A stretch of 64,000 nucleotides of DNA, taken from positions 28,747-92,746 of IMG/VR virus record IMGVR_UViG_3300010885_043803; one strand, written 5' to 3'. Shown piece after piece: positions 44,528-52,369 of this stretch. The notes under the pieces are model-generated. The model was not told where the DNA came from. It worked only from the letters and a program-made list of their open reading frames with translations, and ran no database searches. This stretch comes from a virus. The position numbers were made by a program, and so were the translations under genes. Numbering within the stretch: the stretch's first letter is position 1; the number at the start of each line of letters is the position of its first letter.

Positions 44528-45103
44528 ATGAAAAACTTTATTGTATTGGCTGTTGTATCAACGCTGGCAGCTTGTAGTTCTGCTCCCAAAGACACGTTTG
44601 AACGCAGGGCTTACGAAGAACAACGACAGCAAGAGAAGAACGTTGAACGTGCAATTGATCAAGCACCCAAGTGGATGACTGAACTTCCCAAGTCAGCTTC
44701 TGCGGTGTACCAAAATGGTACCTCTGTTAGCCCCGATATGAGCATGAGCGTTAGCAAGGCCAAGACTGTGGCCTTTGGTAAAATTTGTATGGCAGCAGGC
44801 GGCAAAGTAAATCAGCAAAGCAAAATTTATCGCACCGACAGTGACAATGCCAGCACTGAATTTTCTGAACTGGCTATCAAGAGCTTTTGTCCCAATGTGG
44901 ACATCACTGGAGTAGAGGTAGTAGAAACCAAGATGGTATCTGAGGGCAGTCGATTTAGAACTTACGTACTGATTGCATTGCCCACCGGACCGGCCAATCC
45001 CATGGCACGTGAGCGAGATGCACGAGAACAACGCAGGATCGCTGAAACACGCAGTCGTGAAGCATTTAAAGAGATGGAACAAACATCCAAACAGCCACAG
45101 TGA
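44528..45103 (+). CDS. lipoprotein, LPP20-like
   Basis: 191 residues. MKNFIVLAVVSTLAAC ends in a lipobox. PKWMTELPKSASAVYQNGT, then SKAKTVAFGKICMAAGGKVN, resemble LPP20-type envelope lipoproteins; an Arg/Glu coiled tail follows. Last gene before a bidirectional terminator. Role unknown. Confidence 0.65.
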   Translation: MKNFIVLAVVSTLAACSSAPKDTFERRAYEEQRQQEKNVERAIDQAPKWMTELPKSASAVYQNGTSVSPDMSMSVSKAKTVAFGKICMAAGGKVNQQSKIYRTDSDNASTEFSELAIKSFCPNVDITGVEVVETKMVSEGSRFRTYVLIALPTGPANPMARERDAREQRRIAETRSREAFKEMEQTSKQPQ

Positions 45104-45120
45104 GTTAAGTGGTGCATGAC

Positions 45121-45144
45121 AAAACCGGGCATTGCCCGGTTTTT
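45121..45144. terminator. bidirectional rho-independent terminator
   Basis: ACCGGGC and GCCCGGT around ATT with A- and T-runs on either side; serves the lipoprotein gene and the convergent metalloprotease gene. Confidence 0.92.
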
Positions 45145-45147
45145 CTC

Positions 45148-45879
45148 TTAATAAGTTAAGTGTTCATTTGTTTTGAAAGGCTTGCCCAAGCAGGCATTGT
45201 CAAGCTGACACATCACTTTGTGTCTTAGGCGCCGAATAATTTTGTGTTTGGTGTCCCAGTTGAATGCTTTTAAGTATCGATAATAAGATGTGCGTTTGTG
45301 ACGTCGTGCATTACAGCTTGCCAGGTACTGACCAATGGTGTCGGGATCGTACCCAAATCTCTCAATCATTTCGCAGGCAATGTTAAAACTAAATGCGCCC
45401 ATTTCATCAGTGTCACCGTAGTACTCTTGTTCTCGACGATCTTTAGCACGTTCAGCTGTGCTCAGATATCCAGGTATGGCTTTGAACTTTCTTGCTCGAT
45501 ATTGCCGCATGTGTACAACTTCGTGCAATATAGTATCAGCAAACAAACGACACATCCGTTGAAATCGATATTTTGTTAGATATATCTTTTCGTCAAGAAT
45601 GTTGTAGTTGAAGTTGACCTCTATGGGTCTTGACTGGTGCTTGCAATCGATATTGCTATAGTACATGCCACCAATGTAAATCCAACCTGGGTCGGTGGTT
45701 GTGTCTTTGAGATTCTTTACACGGATGGGAAGATTACGCCGAATATGGCTGCTCAAGATTTTTTGAATTTGTGCCACAGGTATTTCGCGATTGGTCACTT
45801 GGTTGCATATTGAATACAACAAGCTATACAAATTATCACGAGTTAACAAAGCCCAATTATACGGTTTTCGATTTGACAC
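45148..45879 (-). CDS. zinc metallopeptidase-like protein (HExxH)
   Basis: 243 residues from a GTG with GGGAGA upstream. DTILHEVVHMRQYRARKF has the HExxH zinc motif, and EQEYYGDTDEMGAFSF could give the third ligand. The layout is like SprT/WSS1-type proteases found in T4-like phages. SprT-type proteins deal with DNA-protein crosslinks, but the target here is unknown. Confidence 0.75.
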   Translation of the reverse strand: MSNRKPYNWALLTRDNLYSLLYSICNQVTNREIPVAQIQKILSSHIRRNLPIRVKNLKDTTTDPGWIYIGGMYYSNIDCKHQSRPIEVNFNYNILDEKIYLTKYRFQRMCRLFADTILHEVVHMRQYRARKFKAIPGYLSTAERAKDRREQEYYGDTDEMGAFSFNIACEMIERFGYDPDTIGQYLASCNARRHKRTSYYRYLKAFNWDTKHKIIRRLRHKVMCQLDNACLGKPFKTNEHLTY

Positions 45880-45935
45880 AGTTATCTCCCACGTACATTA
45901 TTACTTAGTGTACTAGAAGATTTGGGCATAGTCAA

Positions 45936-47297
45936 TTAATCGCTGACCTGATAACCAATTTTGCCCTTGTCTTCTTGAGCCGAGCTCTTGGTTCTAAGCT
46001 TGACTTGGCCGTCAATTTGAGCAGGCCAGAACGCTTTGGTAACAAGTTTGCCATTCTTGATGTTACTGTAAATCTGCACAAAGTTAAATCCCAAACTGGT
46101 TAGAATAGCTTCGCGGAAGTTAGGCACAGCACCTGCATTGACCAGTTTCATTACGTCGTTAATCACAGCATAAAATACCTTGCCGCCATCGGTGGCATTG
46201 CCATTTGCCACTTGCGGGCTTAGTCTAGAAGCAGTGGCTTTCATTAATTTCGGAGGTAACTTTCCTCCGTTGTGCTTAAAGCTAGTGACAATGTCTTGCA
46301 CTTCGTCTGGCTGCCAGGGCAAATATGGGCGCCAGGCTTCGGGCACTAATTCGGGCTGATATTGATAAAACCAGTTCATCAGCGCAAATGGTTGCGTTAC
46401 ACCACTGAGTCCTGGTTCTTGTGCTTTCTTGATAAAGCTATAGGCTTCGGGATATTTTTTCTTTAAAAAATCCGGTACCTTGAGTGATGTCAGTGCTGGT
46501 GGTGCGCCTTTTCCAGCAGCCTTGCTGGACATGGCAAGAGCATTACCTGTTGCACGATTTAACAATCCATAACTGTCAGCAATGGGGTTATTGCTGGCCT
46601 TGGGAAAATACAACAACAAGCTTCCTAGATCTTGACCAACCCACTCTAAAAATGATTCTCGCTTGGGAAAGTCAGCAACACCATTCAACACACTCATTAC
46701 ACCCAAGAATTCACTTGCGTACAATTCAATGGCTTTTTGTTCTTGTGCGCTGAGATTGGGTGGTACTGTTGGTACTTGACCTTGCGTGATTTGTTTGGCC
46801 ATGGCAATAACAGCATCGCCTACTTGACCCAGGTCTTTTAAATGAGAGCTAGCAATTTTATTGTAGATATCACTGGCAGGAAAACCACCAAAGTCCAAAA
46901 TGGTTTGTACGCCAGACTCTAACTTTTCAGGGTCTACGTCAGTGCTGGGGAAAACATCTGACGGCTTGATAGGAATGCCTTCACTTTCTTTGCTGCCAAA
47001 TTCTACAGTTTTTTGCAGTTCAGTATTCTTAACTGGAGTACCATCAATGGTTTGCATGTTAATCACACCCGACGGCCCGCTTTTTAACCAAGCAGTTACA
47101 TTTTTTGCTTCTTTGGGATCAATGGTTACTTCATCACCACTGACAGTGGTAAATGGCAGTTTATTGATGACCTTGTAAAGAAATAACTCTTGGCGAGTGA
47201 ATGGCTTTCCAGTCTTGGGATTTTTGACCCCACTTAGCTTGTTAGCCGGTATTTCGTTTGCCCCTAGCTTGGCCTCGGTTAAATCTTGTAATCGCAT
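45936..47297 (-). CDS. hypothetical protein, large, late-type
   Basis: 453 residues from the ATG at 47297, with AATAAATA 4 bases upstream. Starts MRLQDLTEAKLGANEIPANK and ends with a basic part (VKLRTKSSAQEDKGKIGYQV). Soluble, helical, Pro- and Lys-rich, few Cys. A virion role is possible because of its late-type promoter. No family recognised. Confidence 0.6.
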   Translation of the reverse strand: MRLQDLTEAKLGANEIPANKLSGVKNPKTGKPFTRQELFLYKVINKLPFTTVSGDEVTIDPKEAKNVTAWLKSGPSGVINMQTIDGTPVKNTELQKTVEFGSKESEGIPIKPSDVFPSTDVDPEKLESGVQTILDFGGFPASDIYNKIASSHLKDLGQVGDAVIAMAKQITQGQVPTVPPNLSAQEQKAIELYASEFLGVMSVLNGVADFPKRESFLEWVGQDLGSLLLYFPKASNNPIADSYGLLNRATGNALAMSSKAAGKGAPPALTSLKVPDFLKKKYPEAYSFIKKAQEPGLSGVTQPFALMNWFYQYQPELVPEAWRPYLPWQPDEVQDIVTSFKHNGGKLPPKLMKATASRLSPQVANGNATDGGKVFYAVINDVMKLVNAGAVPNFREAILTSLGFNFVQIYSNIKNGKLVTKAFWPAQIDGQVKLRTKSSAQEDKGKIGYQVSD

Positions 47298-47301
47298 GGT
47301 G

Positions 47302-47319
47302 TATTTATTACAATAAATA
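47302..47319. promoter_or_regulatory. divergent TAAATA late-type promoters
   Basis: Minus-strand AATAAATA (core 47307-47302, 4 bases from the ATG at 47297) faces away from plus-strand TAAATA (47314-47319, 9 bases from the ATG at 47329). Confidence 0.5.
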
Positions 47320-47328
47320 GATGCCACT

Positions 47329-48309
47329 ATGATAACAATTCCTATTAGAACCTGTGGAGATCACTGGATCAACGTTGAAGAAGTTAAAACACAGCTTGAA
47401 AACGCTGGTAGCGCAAGTGCTATTGAATTAGACTTTTTTTGCGAAGGCAGTAGTCTCGACGCCCTGGGCATCACACCAGTGGTATTAGATCATTGCTTGA
47501 AACACAACATAAGTCCTGACAAAATAATCATTGCCAACTGGCCTAACTCAGTTGAAGACATACCTTTCCAGCGCAAATATATGCCCTTGATGAGTCACTT
47601 TTTTTGGCTCAGCGAGCGTTACTGGTGCGACATTGTACCTTCAACACATCAGTACAGATTTGGTTATTTTGTCGGAAGGCGGACTCCGTCACGAGCCACA
47701 ATGTTGTACGAACTCTATCATCAACATCGTGACAATTTCCTGTTCAGTGTTATGGGTCAGTTGCCACCCATGCCCTGGGATACAGCGCCAGATGGCAACT
47801 ATGCTGAACAACTAGACCAGTGGGTCAACCCTAATAAACAAGAACAATTTGTACAGTGGTGGCGTAACTGTCCCGTGCCCAGTATCGACAGCACATTTAT
47901 CAATCATCAATATGATCCAAGGTTTAATACCAATCAAAGTTTGATATCTCATTACGACCAGTTTGATATTGAACTGGTTGCTGAAACATTTACCCTGGGC
48001 ACAGCATTCTTTCCCACAGAAAAAACAATACGTCCCTTGGTGACCGGGAAGCCCATAATTGTATACGGGCCTGCAAATTATTTGTCCCGACTAAAAAATC
48101 TTGGATTTAAAACATTTAACAGTGCATGGGACGAAAGTTATGATCAATATCAAGGTCCTGAGAGATGGCATAAAATACACAATGTGATTAGCACATTCTT
48201 GAGTAACCCTCAAGATGAACAGCTAGACATAGTTGCCAGTGTGCAACCAATTGTTGAACACAATCGTCGTAATTTAATAAAAATAATTGGAAAATATAAA
48301 CCTTTATGA
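47329..48309 (+). CDS. glycosyltransferase-like protein, family A (paralogue 3)
   Basis: 326 residues. TEKTIRPLVTGKPIIVYGPA and NLGFKTFNSAWDESYDQYQG match the conserved block of the family. The N-terminal half (CEGSSLDALGI; IIIANWPNSVEDIPF) is a divergent Rossmann-like part. It overlaps paralogue 4 by four bases, forming a pair that may act in sequence. Confidence 0.6.
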   Translation: MITIPIRTCGDHWINVEEVKTQLENAGSASAIELDFFCEGSSLDALGITPVVLDHCLKHNISPDKIIIANWPNSVEDIPFQRKYMPLMSHFFWLSERYWCDIVPSTHQYRFGYFVGRRTPSRATMLYELYHQHRDNFLFSVMGQLPPMPWDTAPDGNYAEQLDQWVNPNKQEQFVQWWRNCPVPSIDSTFINHQYDPRFNTNQSLISHYDQFDIELVAETFTLGTAFFPTEKTIRPLVTGKPIIVYGPANYLSRLKNLGFKTFNSAWDESYDQYQGPERWHKIHNVISTFLSNPQDEQLDIVASVQPIVEHNRRNLIKIIGKYKPL

Positions 48310-49298
48310 TTGTACATACTGTTGACGAAGGCTGGGGACTTGATTGGCCAATCAAACAATTTGAAAAAGAAATTCTGGACCAGTACCTAGCACCAATAAG
48401 AAACGACTCCTCAAAAACTGTGTTGATCAACAGTGTGTGGTATACCACTGATTTACATCAACAAACATTATCACAACTAAGACACATGGATTTTAATCGA
48501 ATTGTTCTTGTGTCTACACTAGACTGTTCTATCCCACAGCCGGACTGGTTTGCAGAATTCAATTGTGAAGTAATTGGAGTTGGGTATTATCCGGGTGAAG
48601 GTTACATTGATTTGTGGGCTCTTGTTGTTGACAAATATTTTAATCTTGAAAAATACACGTTTGGAGATGCATCGGCAATTGACACGGCATACATGTGCTT
48701 GAACAGAAAACCCCACCATCACCGACGTCGTTTATATAAACAGTTAACAAGTGCAAATCTGCTGGATCAAGGCATAGTAAGTCTAGGTGGCGACGAAAAC
48801 TATCCTGCACAACGCATATTGACACTTGATGACGGAATGTCATATATTGCACCAAACCCCGGCAAAGAACAACACGGCATTGCTAATGACATTGCCAGTC
48901 TAGGACACCCAGAAAATTGGCAAAGACACTTTTTAAATGTGGTGACTGAAACAGTATGGGATATCAGCAAACTGCATTTTGTCAGTGAAAAAATATTTAA
49001 ACCCATTGTTGGGGAAAAGCCGTTTATATTGTACGATCCCACCGGCGGAGACACATGGTTTCGCGACAGAGGATTTGCTACCTTCTATCAAGATTTCGGT
49101 GACATAACTGACTTGGACATTGCCAAAGATACAAATCAACCGCTGTTTTTACAAGCTCTTTGCAAGCAACCAAAAAGTTATTTGAGCTCCAAATACGTTG
49201 CATTGCAAGACAAAATCCTGTACAATAAACATAGATTCAGTGAATACGTAGCTGAACAAAAGACCAAAATTAAACAAGGAATACAATGCCAAATCTAG
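48306..49298 (+). CDS. glycosyltransferase-like protein, family A (paralogue 4)
   Basis: 330 residues. [20 protein letters not shown] and [19 protein letters not shown] are the family block in its most divergent form here (no DESYD). [18 protein letters not shown] is a His/Arg-rich segment that could bind the sugar-nucleotide phosphate. Overlaps clpP by 13 bases. Confidence 0.6.
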   Translation: MIVHTVDEGWGLDWPIKQFEKEILDQYLAPIRNDSSKTVLINSVWYTTDLHQQTLSQLRHMDFNRIVLVSTLDCSIPQPDWFAEFNCEVIGVGYYPGEGYIDLWALVVDKYFNLEKYTFGDASAIDTAYMCLNRKPHHHRRRLYKQLTSANLLDQGIVSLGGDENYPAQRILTLDDGMSYIAPNPGKEQHGIANDIASLGHPENWQRHFLNVVTETVWDISKLHFVSEKIFKPIVGEKPFILYDPTGGDTWFRDRGFATFYQDFGDITDLDIAKDTNQPLFLQALCKQPKSYLSSKYVALQDKILYNKHRFSEYVAEQKTKIKQGIQCQI

Positions 49299-49879
49299 TA
49301 CCAATGGTTCTTGAACAAACAAGCAAGGGTGAACGCAGTTACGACATCTACAGTCGCTTGCTAAGAGATCGTGTTATTTTGCTTGAAGGTGAAGTGCATG
49401 ATCAAATGGCAAATTTAGTTGTTGCTCAGTTGTTGTATCTAGAGAGTGAAGACCCAGACAAAGACATCAGCTTGTATATCAACAGTCCCGGTGGGTCAGT
49501 GACAGCTGGAATGGCCATTTACGATGCCATGCAGTTTATCCGTTCTGATGTGCAAACCATTGTCATGGGACAGGCCTGCTCCATGGGGTCATTGTTGGCA
49601 CAATCTGGTGCCAGGGGCAAGCGCAGTATTCTACCCAATGCTCGTCACATGATTCACCAGCCCTCGGGTGGCGCACGTGGTCAGGCCACTGACATGGAAA
49701 TTCAAGTACGAGAGATTTTAGCTATGAAGAAGAGTTTAACCCAGATCTATGTTGATCACAACAGTGCTGAGAAAACCTTTGACGAACTCAGCCGAGACAT
49801 GGAACGTGATAACTTTATGACAGCCGAACAGGCTGTGGCTTATGGGCTAGCCGATAAAGTCATCAATCGACGCAGTTAA
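49286..49879 (+). CDS. clpP: ATP-dependent Clp protease proteolytic subunit
   Basis: 197 residues. The serine protease triad is intact: S99 in QACSMGSL, H124 in HMIHQP, D171 in [20 protein letters not shown] and the head-to-tail handle region are also present. With phage ClpX (intact IGF loop) it could form a ClpXP machine, or mix with host subunits. It is far (20 kb) from clpX and coupled to a glycosyltransferase-like gene. Confidence 0.96.
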   Translation: MPNLVPMVLEQTSKGERSYDIYSRLLRDRVILLEGEVHDQMANLVVAQLLYLESEDPDKDISLYINSPGGSVTAGMAIYDAMQFIRSDVQTIVMGQACSMGSLLAQSGARGKRSILPNARHMIHQPSGGARGQATDMEIQVREILAMKKSLTQIYVDHNSAEKTFDELSRDMERDNFMTAEQAVAYGLADKVINRRS

Positions 49880-49977
49880 ATCCAGCCTGCAAATTCATCG
49901 GGATCAATGATGGGATGAACTTCCCATCCGTCCCGAGCCCAACGTAATAGCATCAAAAGTGAGTCCAAATAGTTCAT
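49876..49977 (-). CDS. micro-protein, 33 residues
   Basis: Behind AAAGGAG with an 8-base spacing. The product starts [20 protein letters not shown]: one amphipathic or membrane helix, then a Pro/Asp/Trp end. Third of three minus-strand micro-genes; ends inside the clpP stop. Unknown function. Confidence 0.55.
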   Translation of the reverse strand: MNYLDSLLMLLRWARDGWEVHPIIDPDEFAGWI

Positions 49978-49990
49978 TAATACAACTCCT

Positions 49991-50095
49991 TTACTTCCAA
50001 TAATGGTATCTGCTGGCGGGACTTTGGCGATATTCGTGGATTATCTCTGCCCAAGACATTAATCCGTTAATGAATTTATTTAGAATATGTTTCAT
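49991..50095 (-). CDS. micro-protein, 34 residues
   Basis: Starts in an ATGA overlap with the 51-residue gene upstream. The product (MKHILNKFINGLMSWAEIIH start, then EYRQSP) is an amphipathic helix with a Tyr/His/Trp-rich end. Coupled position supports translation. Unknown family. Confidence 0.55.
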   Translation of the reverse strand: MKHILNKFINGLMSWAEIIHEYRQSPASRYHYWK

Positions 50096-50247
50096 AATCC
50101 GTAGTCCTTTTGATTATAACGTTCGATCCAGTAATTGACTTCGCCTTCACTTTGAATGTTTTTTGATTTTAAATACTGCTCTAAACGAGTTTGATAATCT
50201 TGTTTGGGGAACATTTCTGCTAATCTCTCTAATAGTCGTGCTATCAT
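50092..50247 (-). CDS. small protein, 51 residues, DUF3563-like pattern
   Basis: AAGGAG precedes the ATG at 50247. MIARLLERLAEMFPKQ, then RLEQYLKSKNIQSEGEVNYW: a short amphipathic helix followed by a second helix pair, loosely like DUF3563 proteins of betaproteobacteria. First gene of the micro-gene operon under the 19-bp promoter element. Function unknown. Confidence 0.6.
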   Translation of the reverse strand: MIARLLERLAEMFPKQDYQTRLEQYLKSKNIQSEGEVNYWIERYNQKDYGL

Positions 50248-50268
50248 ATTTTCTCCTTGTTAATGTAG

Positions 50269-50336
50269 ATACTCGTGGTTTCTACGGAGTATTTATGTTG
50301 CATTGCAACAACACTCGTGGTTTCTACTGAGTGTTG
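50269..50336. repeat. pair of covarying stem-loops with a shared loop
   Basis: Copy 1: ATACTC/GAGTAT (50269-50274, 50287-50292). Copy 2: ACACTC/GAGTGT, extending to eight pairs (50309-50316, 50329-50336). Both enclose GTGGTTTCTAC plus one base. One stem position changes from T:A to C:G, which keeps pairing. Confidence 0.75.
50290..50308 (-). promoter_or_regulatory. 19-bp promoter element TTGCAATGCAACATAAATA (copy 2)
   Basis: Identical to the element at 42751-42769, here driving the minus-strand micro-gene operon (first ATG 42 bases downstream). It lies between the two stem-loops and overlaps the first. Confidence 0.7.
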
Positions 50337-50370
50337 CACAAACACAACACCAAAAAACACCAGATTTCAG

Positions 50371-50399
50371 TTGACCAGAATCTGCTCATTTGCTATAAT
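50371..50399 (+). promoter_or_regulatory. sigma70-type early promoter
   Basis: TTGACC and TATAAT, spacer 17, with AGAA after the -35 and CATTTGC before the -10. The same extended pattern recurs at 50874 and, less exactly, at 51972. Confidence 0.85.
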
Positions 50400-50430
50400 A
50401 GAAGCATAGTAAGAAACAAAGGAACTTTAG

Positions 50431-50709
50431 ATGTCATACGTAATCGTTGCTAGAGGTACAGGTCTTATCGTTACAGACGGTCCTAACAAAACTCGTGCCT
50501 ACAAAACTTATGGTGCCGCCCGTGCCACTCGCACCCGTCTCTGCCGCAAAGCAGGTTGGAGTGCCGGTGATTTGAGCATTGTGGCTCGCGACACTTATGT
50601 GGCGCCCAAAATCACAGTTAAGAATTTGATGACGGGCAAGCCCGTGGAAATTGACGCAGACACCCCTTGGTGTTGCAATCCTGCCAGCGAAACTTATTGG
50701 AGCATGTGA
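50431..50709 (+). CDS. hypothetical protein
   Basis: 92 residues behind AAAGGAAC. SYVIVARGTGLIVTDGPNKT begins a small basic alpha/beta protein; GAARATRTRLCRKAGW is a basic helix. Acidic, Cys-containing C-terminus (DTPWCCNP). Under a strong early promoter. No family recognised. Confidence 0.65.
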   Translation: MSYVIVARGTGLIVTDGPNKTRAYKTYGAARATRTRLCRKAGWSAGDLSIVARDTYVAPKITVKNLMTGKPVEIDADTPWCCNPASETYWSM

Positions 50710-50710
50710 T

Positions 50711-50854
50711 ATGAAGGTTGTTTATAACAGTTTATTGTCGGGTTGGTTCATTGTGCGCGGCGCACATCAAACCCCCATCTCGGGACGTTTTGAAACCAAA
50801 GAACAGGCCCTGGCCCACTTGCGCCGACGCGACCCTTTTCATACTGGGTTGTAA
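50711..50854 (+). CDS. hypothetical protein, 47 residues
   Basis: ATG one base after the upstream stop. MKVVYNSLLSGWFIVRGAHQ then a basic helix (EQALAHLRRRDPF). Probably a small beta-beta-alpha protein like DUF-type 'WYVVRG' phage proteins. Coupled to the previous gene. Confidence 0.6.
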   Translation: MKVVYNSLLSGWFIVRGAHQTPISGRFETKEQALAHLRRRDPFHTGL

Positions 50855-50873
50855 AAATACAACACATTTCTGG

Positions 50874-50902
50874 TTGACCAGAAATACATCATTTGCTATA
50901 AT
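50874..50902 (+). promoter_or_regulatory. sigma70-type early promoter
   Basis: TTGACC and TATAAT, spacer 17, in the extended pattern TTGACCAGAA...CATTTGCTATAATAGAA shared with 50371. Confidence 0.85.
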
Positions 50903-50934
50903 AGAAACATACAGTAACGAAACAGGAGCGAAGC

Positions 50935-51165
50935 ATGAACGAGCGACTAGCTCAACTCAAAGCCGCTACAGAAAAGGTAACTGTTCGTAATCCTGACCAG
51001 TTTGCCGAAGTGTTTGGCAGGCTCATGATGAATGATTTAGCAAAGATCCTGGAAGACATCCAAAACAACGAAATTGGTGAGGTCAAAATGAACATGGACA
51101 CTCACTTGGGTTGGCAGATCGCACTTGCTGAAGTTAATGTTAGACTGCAGAAATATTTCAAATAA
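50935..51165 (+). CDS. hypothetical protein
   Basis: 76 residues behind AGGAGCG. Helical and acidic: MNERLAQLKAATEKVTVRN, then RLMMNDLAKILEDIQNNEIG. No motif. Early-type unit with the next genes. Confidence 0.6.
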   Translation: MNERLAQLKAATEKVTVRNPDQFAEVFGRLMMNDLAKILEDIQNNEIGEVKMNMDTHLGWQIALAEVNVRLQKYFK

Positions 51166-51176
51166 AGGAGTTTAAA

Positions 51177-51623
51177 ATGGGCACACGTTCAAGAATTGGC
51201 GTCATGCATGGCGACATTTGCAAATCAGTTTACTGTCATTGGGACGGCTATTTGGCTCACAATGGCCAGATCTTGCAAGAGCACTATGACAGTGCCAAGG
51301 CCAATAACTTGGTGGCACTAGGCGACTTGTCCACCCTGCGTGAAAACGTCATGGTTCCCGATGGTGTTGATCATAGTTTTGAAAAGCCCTTGGCTGGTAT
51401 CACGGTGTTTTACGGTCGTGACCGTGGCGAGACTGATGTAGAATTCAAAGTGGCACATTCTTTTGACGAGTTCTTGACACAGGTTGATAACTGTGGTGGC
51501 GAGTATTACTATGTCATGCAAAATGGTCAATGGTACTGTGGTAGCATGTACGGTGAGCTCAACGGGCGTTTGGTTCTGTTGAGTGAGGCATTGGAATCTC
51601 TCAAAGTAGCGGAGGAAGCATGA
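51177..51623 (+). CDS. conserved phage protein of unknown function
   Basis: 148 residues with AAAGGAG. The start (MGTRSRIGVMHGDICKSVYC, then HWDGYL) is a pattern I recognise from many unrelated phages; it has Cys/His/Trp near the N-terminus and a beta-rich body (GEYYYVMQNGQWYCG). Function unknown. Confidence 0.7.
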   Translation: MGTRSRIGVMHGDICKSVYCHWDGYLAHNGQILQEHYDSAKANNLVALGDLSTLRENVMVPDGVDHSFEKPLAGITVFYGRDRGETDVEFKVAHSFDEFLTQVDNCGGEYYYVMQNGQWYCGSMYGELNGRLVLLSEALESLKVAEEA

Positions 51624-51772
51624 TTCGAGTAATACTTGGACTGATCATAGTCATGTCTGGCGTGGGCGGAATTGAAACCAGCACAGATGATTTTGAGCTG
51701 TTCTACTCGGCGCTGATAGCAAGTTTTGGTATATTAGTGATGTATATTGGTGTAAACACTGTCAAGGAGTGA
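51620..51772 (+). CDS. small membrane protein, 50 residues
   Basis: GGAGGA site and ATGA overlap. Two hydrophobic spans (MIRVILGLIIVMSGVGG and LIASFGILVMYIGV) joined by an acidic loop (a hairpin). Function unknown; a holin-like or signalling role is conceivable. Confidence 0.65.
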   Translation: MIRVILGLIIVMSGVGGIETSTDDFELFYSALIASFGILVMYIGVNTVKE

Positions 51773-51774
51773 TC

Positions 51775-51975
51775 ATGGGTTATCATGTTTTCAAACACAA
51801 CCAGGAATATAGCCCGCGCCCGGGCCTTGAAGGTCCGTTCCACTATCCCAACGGTCAGGTCTTGTACTATGACCCGCGGGCCGGCGAATACTGGGACCCA
51901 AGAACCGATTTTTATGTAGATTCTCAAGATGTTGCACGTTTACAACAGCAGATCTTTGATGTAATCAGCGGTTGA
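51775..51975 (+). CDS. hypothetical protein, 66 residues
   Basis: ATG at 51775 chosen because AAGGAG lies 5 bases upstream. Tyr/Pro/Asp-rich: MGYHVFKHNQEYSPRPGLEG, then YYDPRAGEYWDPRTDFYV. Repeated YDP/WDP turns. No family known. Confidence 0.6.
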   Translation: MGYHVFKHNQEYSPRPGLEGPFHYPNGQVLYYDPRAGEYWDPRTDFYVDSQDVARLQQQIFDVISG

Positions 51976-52000
51976 CCAGAAATTCCCATTTTGCTATAAT
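51972..52000 (+). promoter_or_regulatory. sigma70-type early promoter
   Basis: TTGACC and TATAAT, spacer 17, overlapping the stop codon of the previous gene. Confidence 0.85.
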
Positions 52001-52030
52001 ACTTGTATTGTAATTAAAAAGGAGTTTGAA

Positions 52031-52357
52031 ATGACTGCACTTGACAACATTGAATTCATTCACAACACCGCATTGGCCGAGGCACAGAAGGCCGAAGCTG
52101 AATTTCGTGCCCGCCATGGTGAACCTGGCTACTGTGGGTTTGCTTGGGTTGTAGTACACGAAAAGGCCAGTACCAAGTTGGGTCGTGCATTGAAACAACT
52201 GGGTTTCCGCAAAGAGTATGGCGGTGGTTTGAGCCTGTGGAACCCCGGCGGCAGTTTTACGCAGAGCATGGATATCAAAGAAGCAGGTGCTGAAGCCTAC
52301 GCCAGTGTTCTACGTCAACATGGCATCAATGCCTACATGTCAAGCCGTGCTGACTAA
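52031..52357 (+). CDS. conserved phage protein of unknown function
   Basis: 108 residues with AAGGAG. Contains EFRARHGEPGYCGFAWVVV and GFRKEYGGGLSLWNPGG, features I have seen in phages of several hosts; compact alpha/beta. Function unknown. It leads an overlapping run of small genes. Confidence 0.65.
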   Translation: MTALDNIEFIHNTALAEAQKAEAEFRARHGEPGYCGFAWVVVHEKASTKLGRALKQLGFRKEYGGGLSLWNPGGSFTQSMDIKEAGAEAYASVLRQHGINAYMSSRAD

Positions 52358-52369
52358 TCGGAGATAACA

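Noticed and set aside
50269-50336. Rho-independent terminator for the micro-genes or clpP
   Set aside because: Both hairpins lack a T-run in either direction and lie upstream, not downstream, of the genes.
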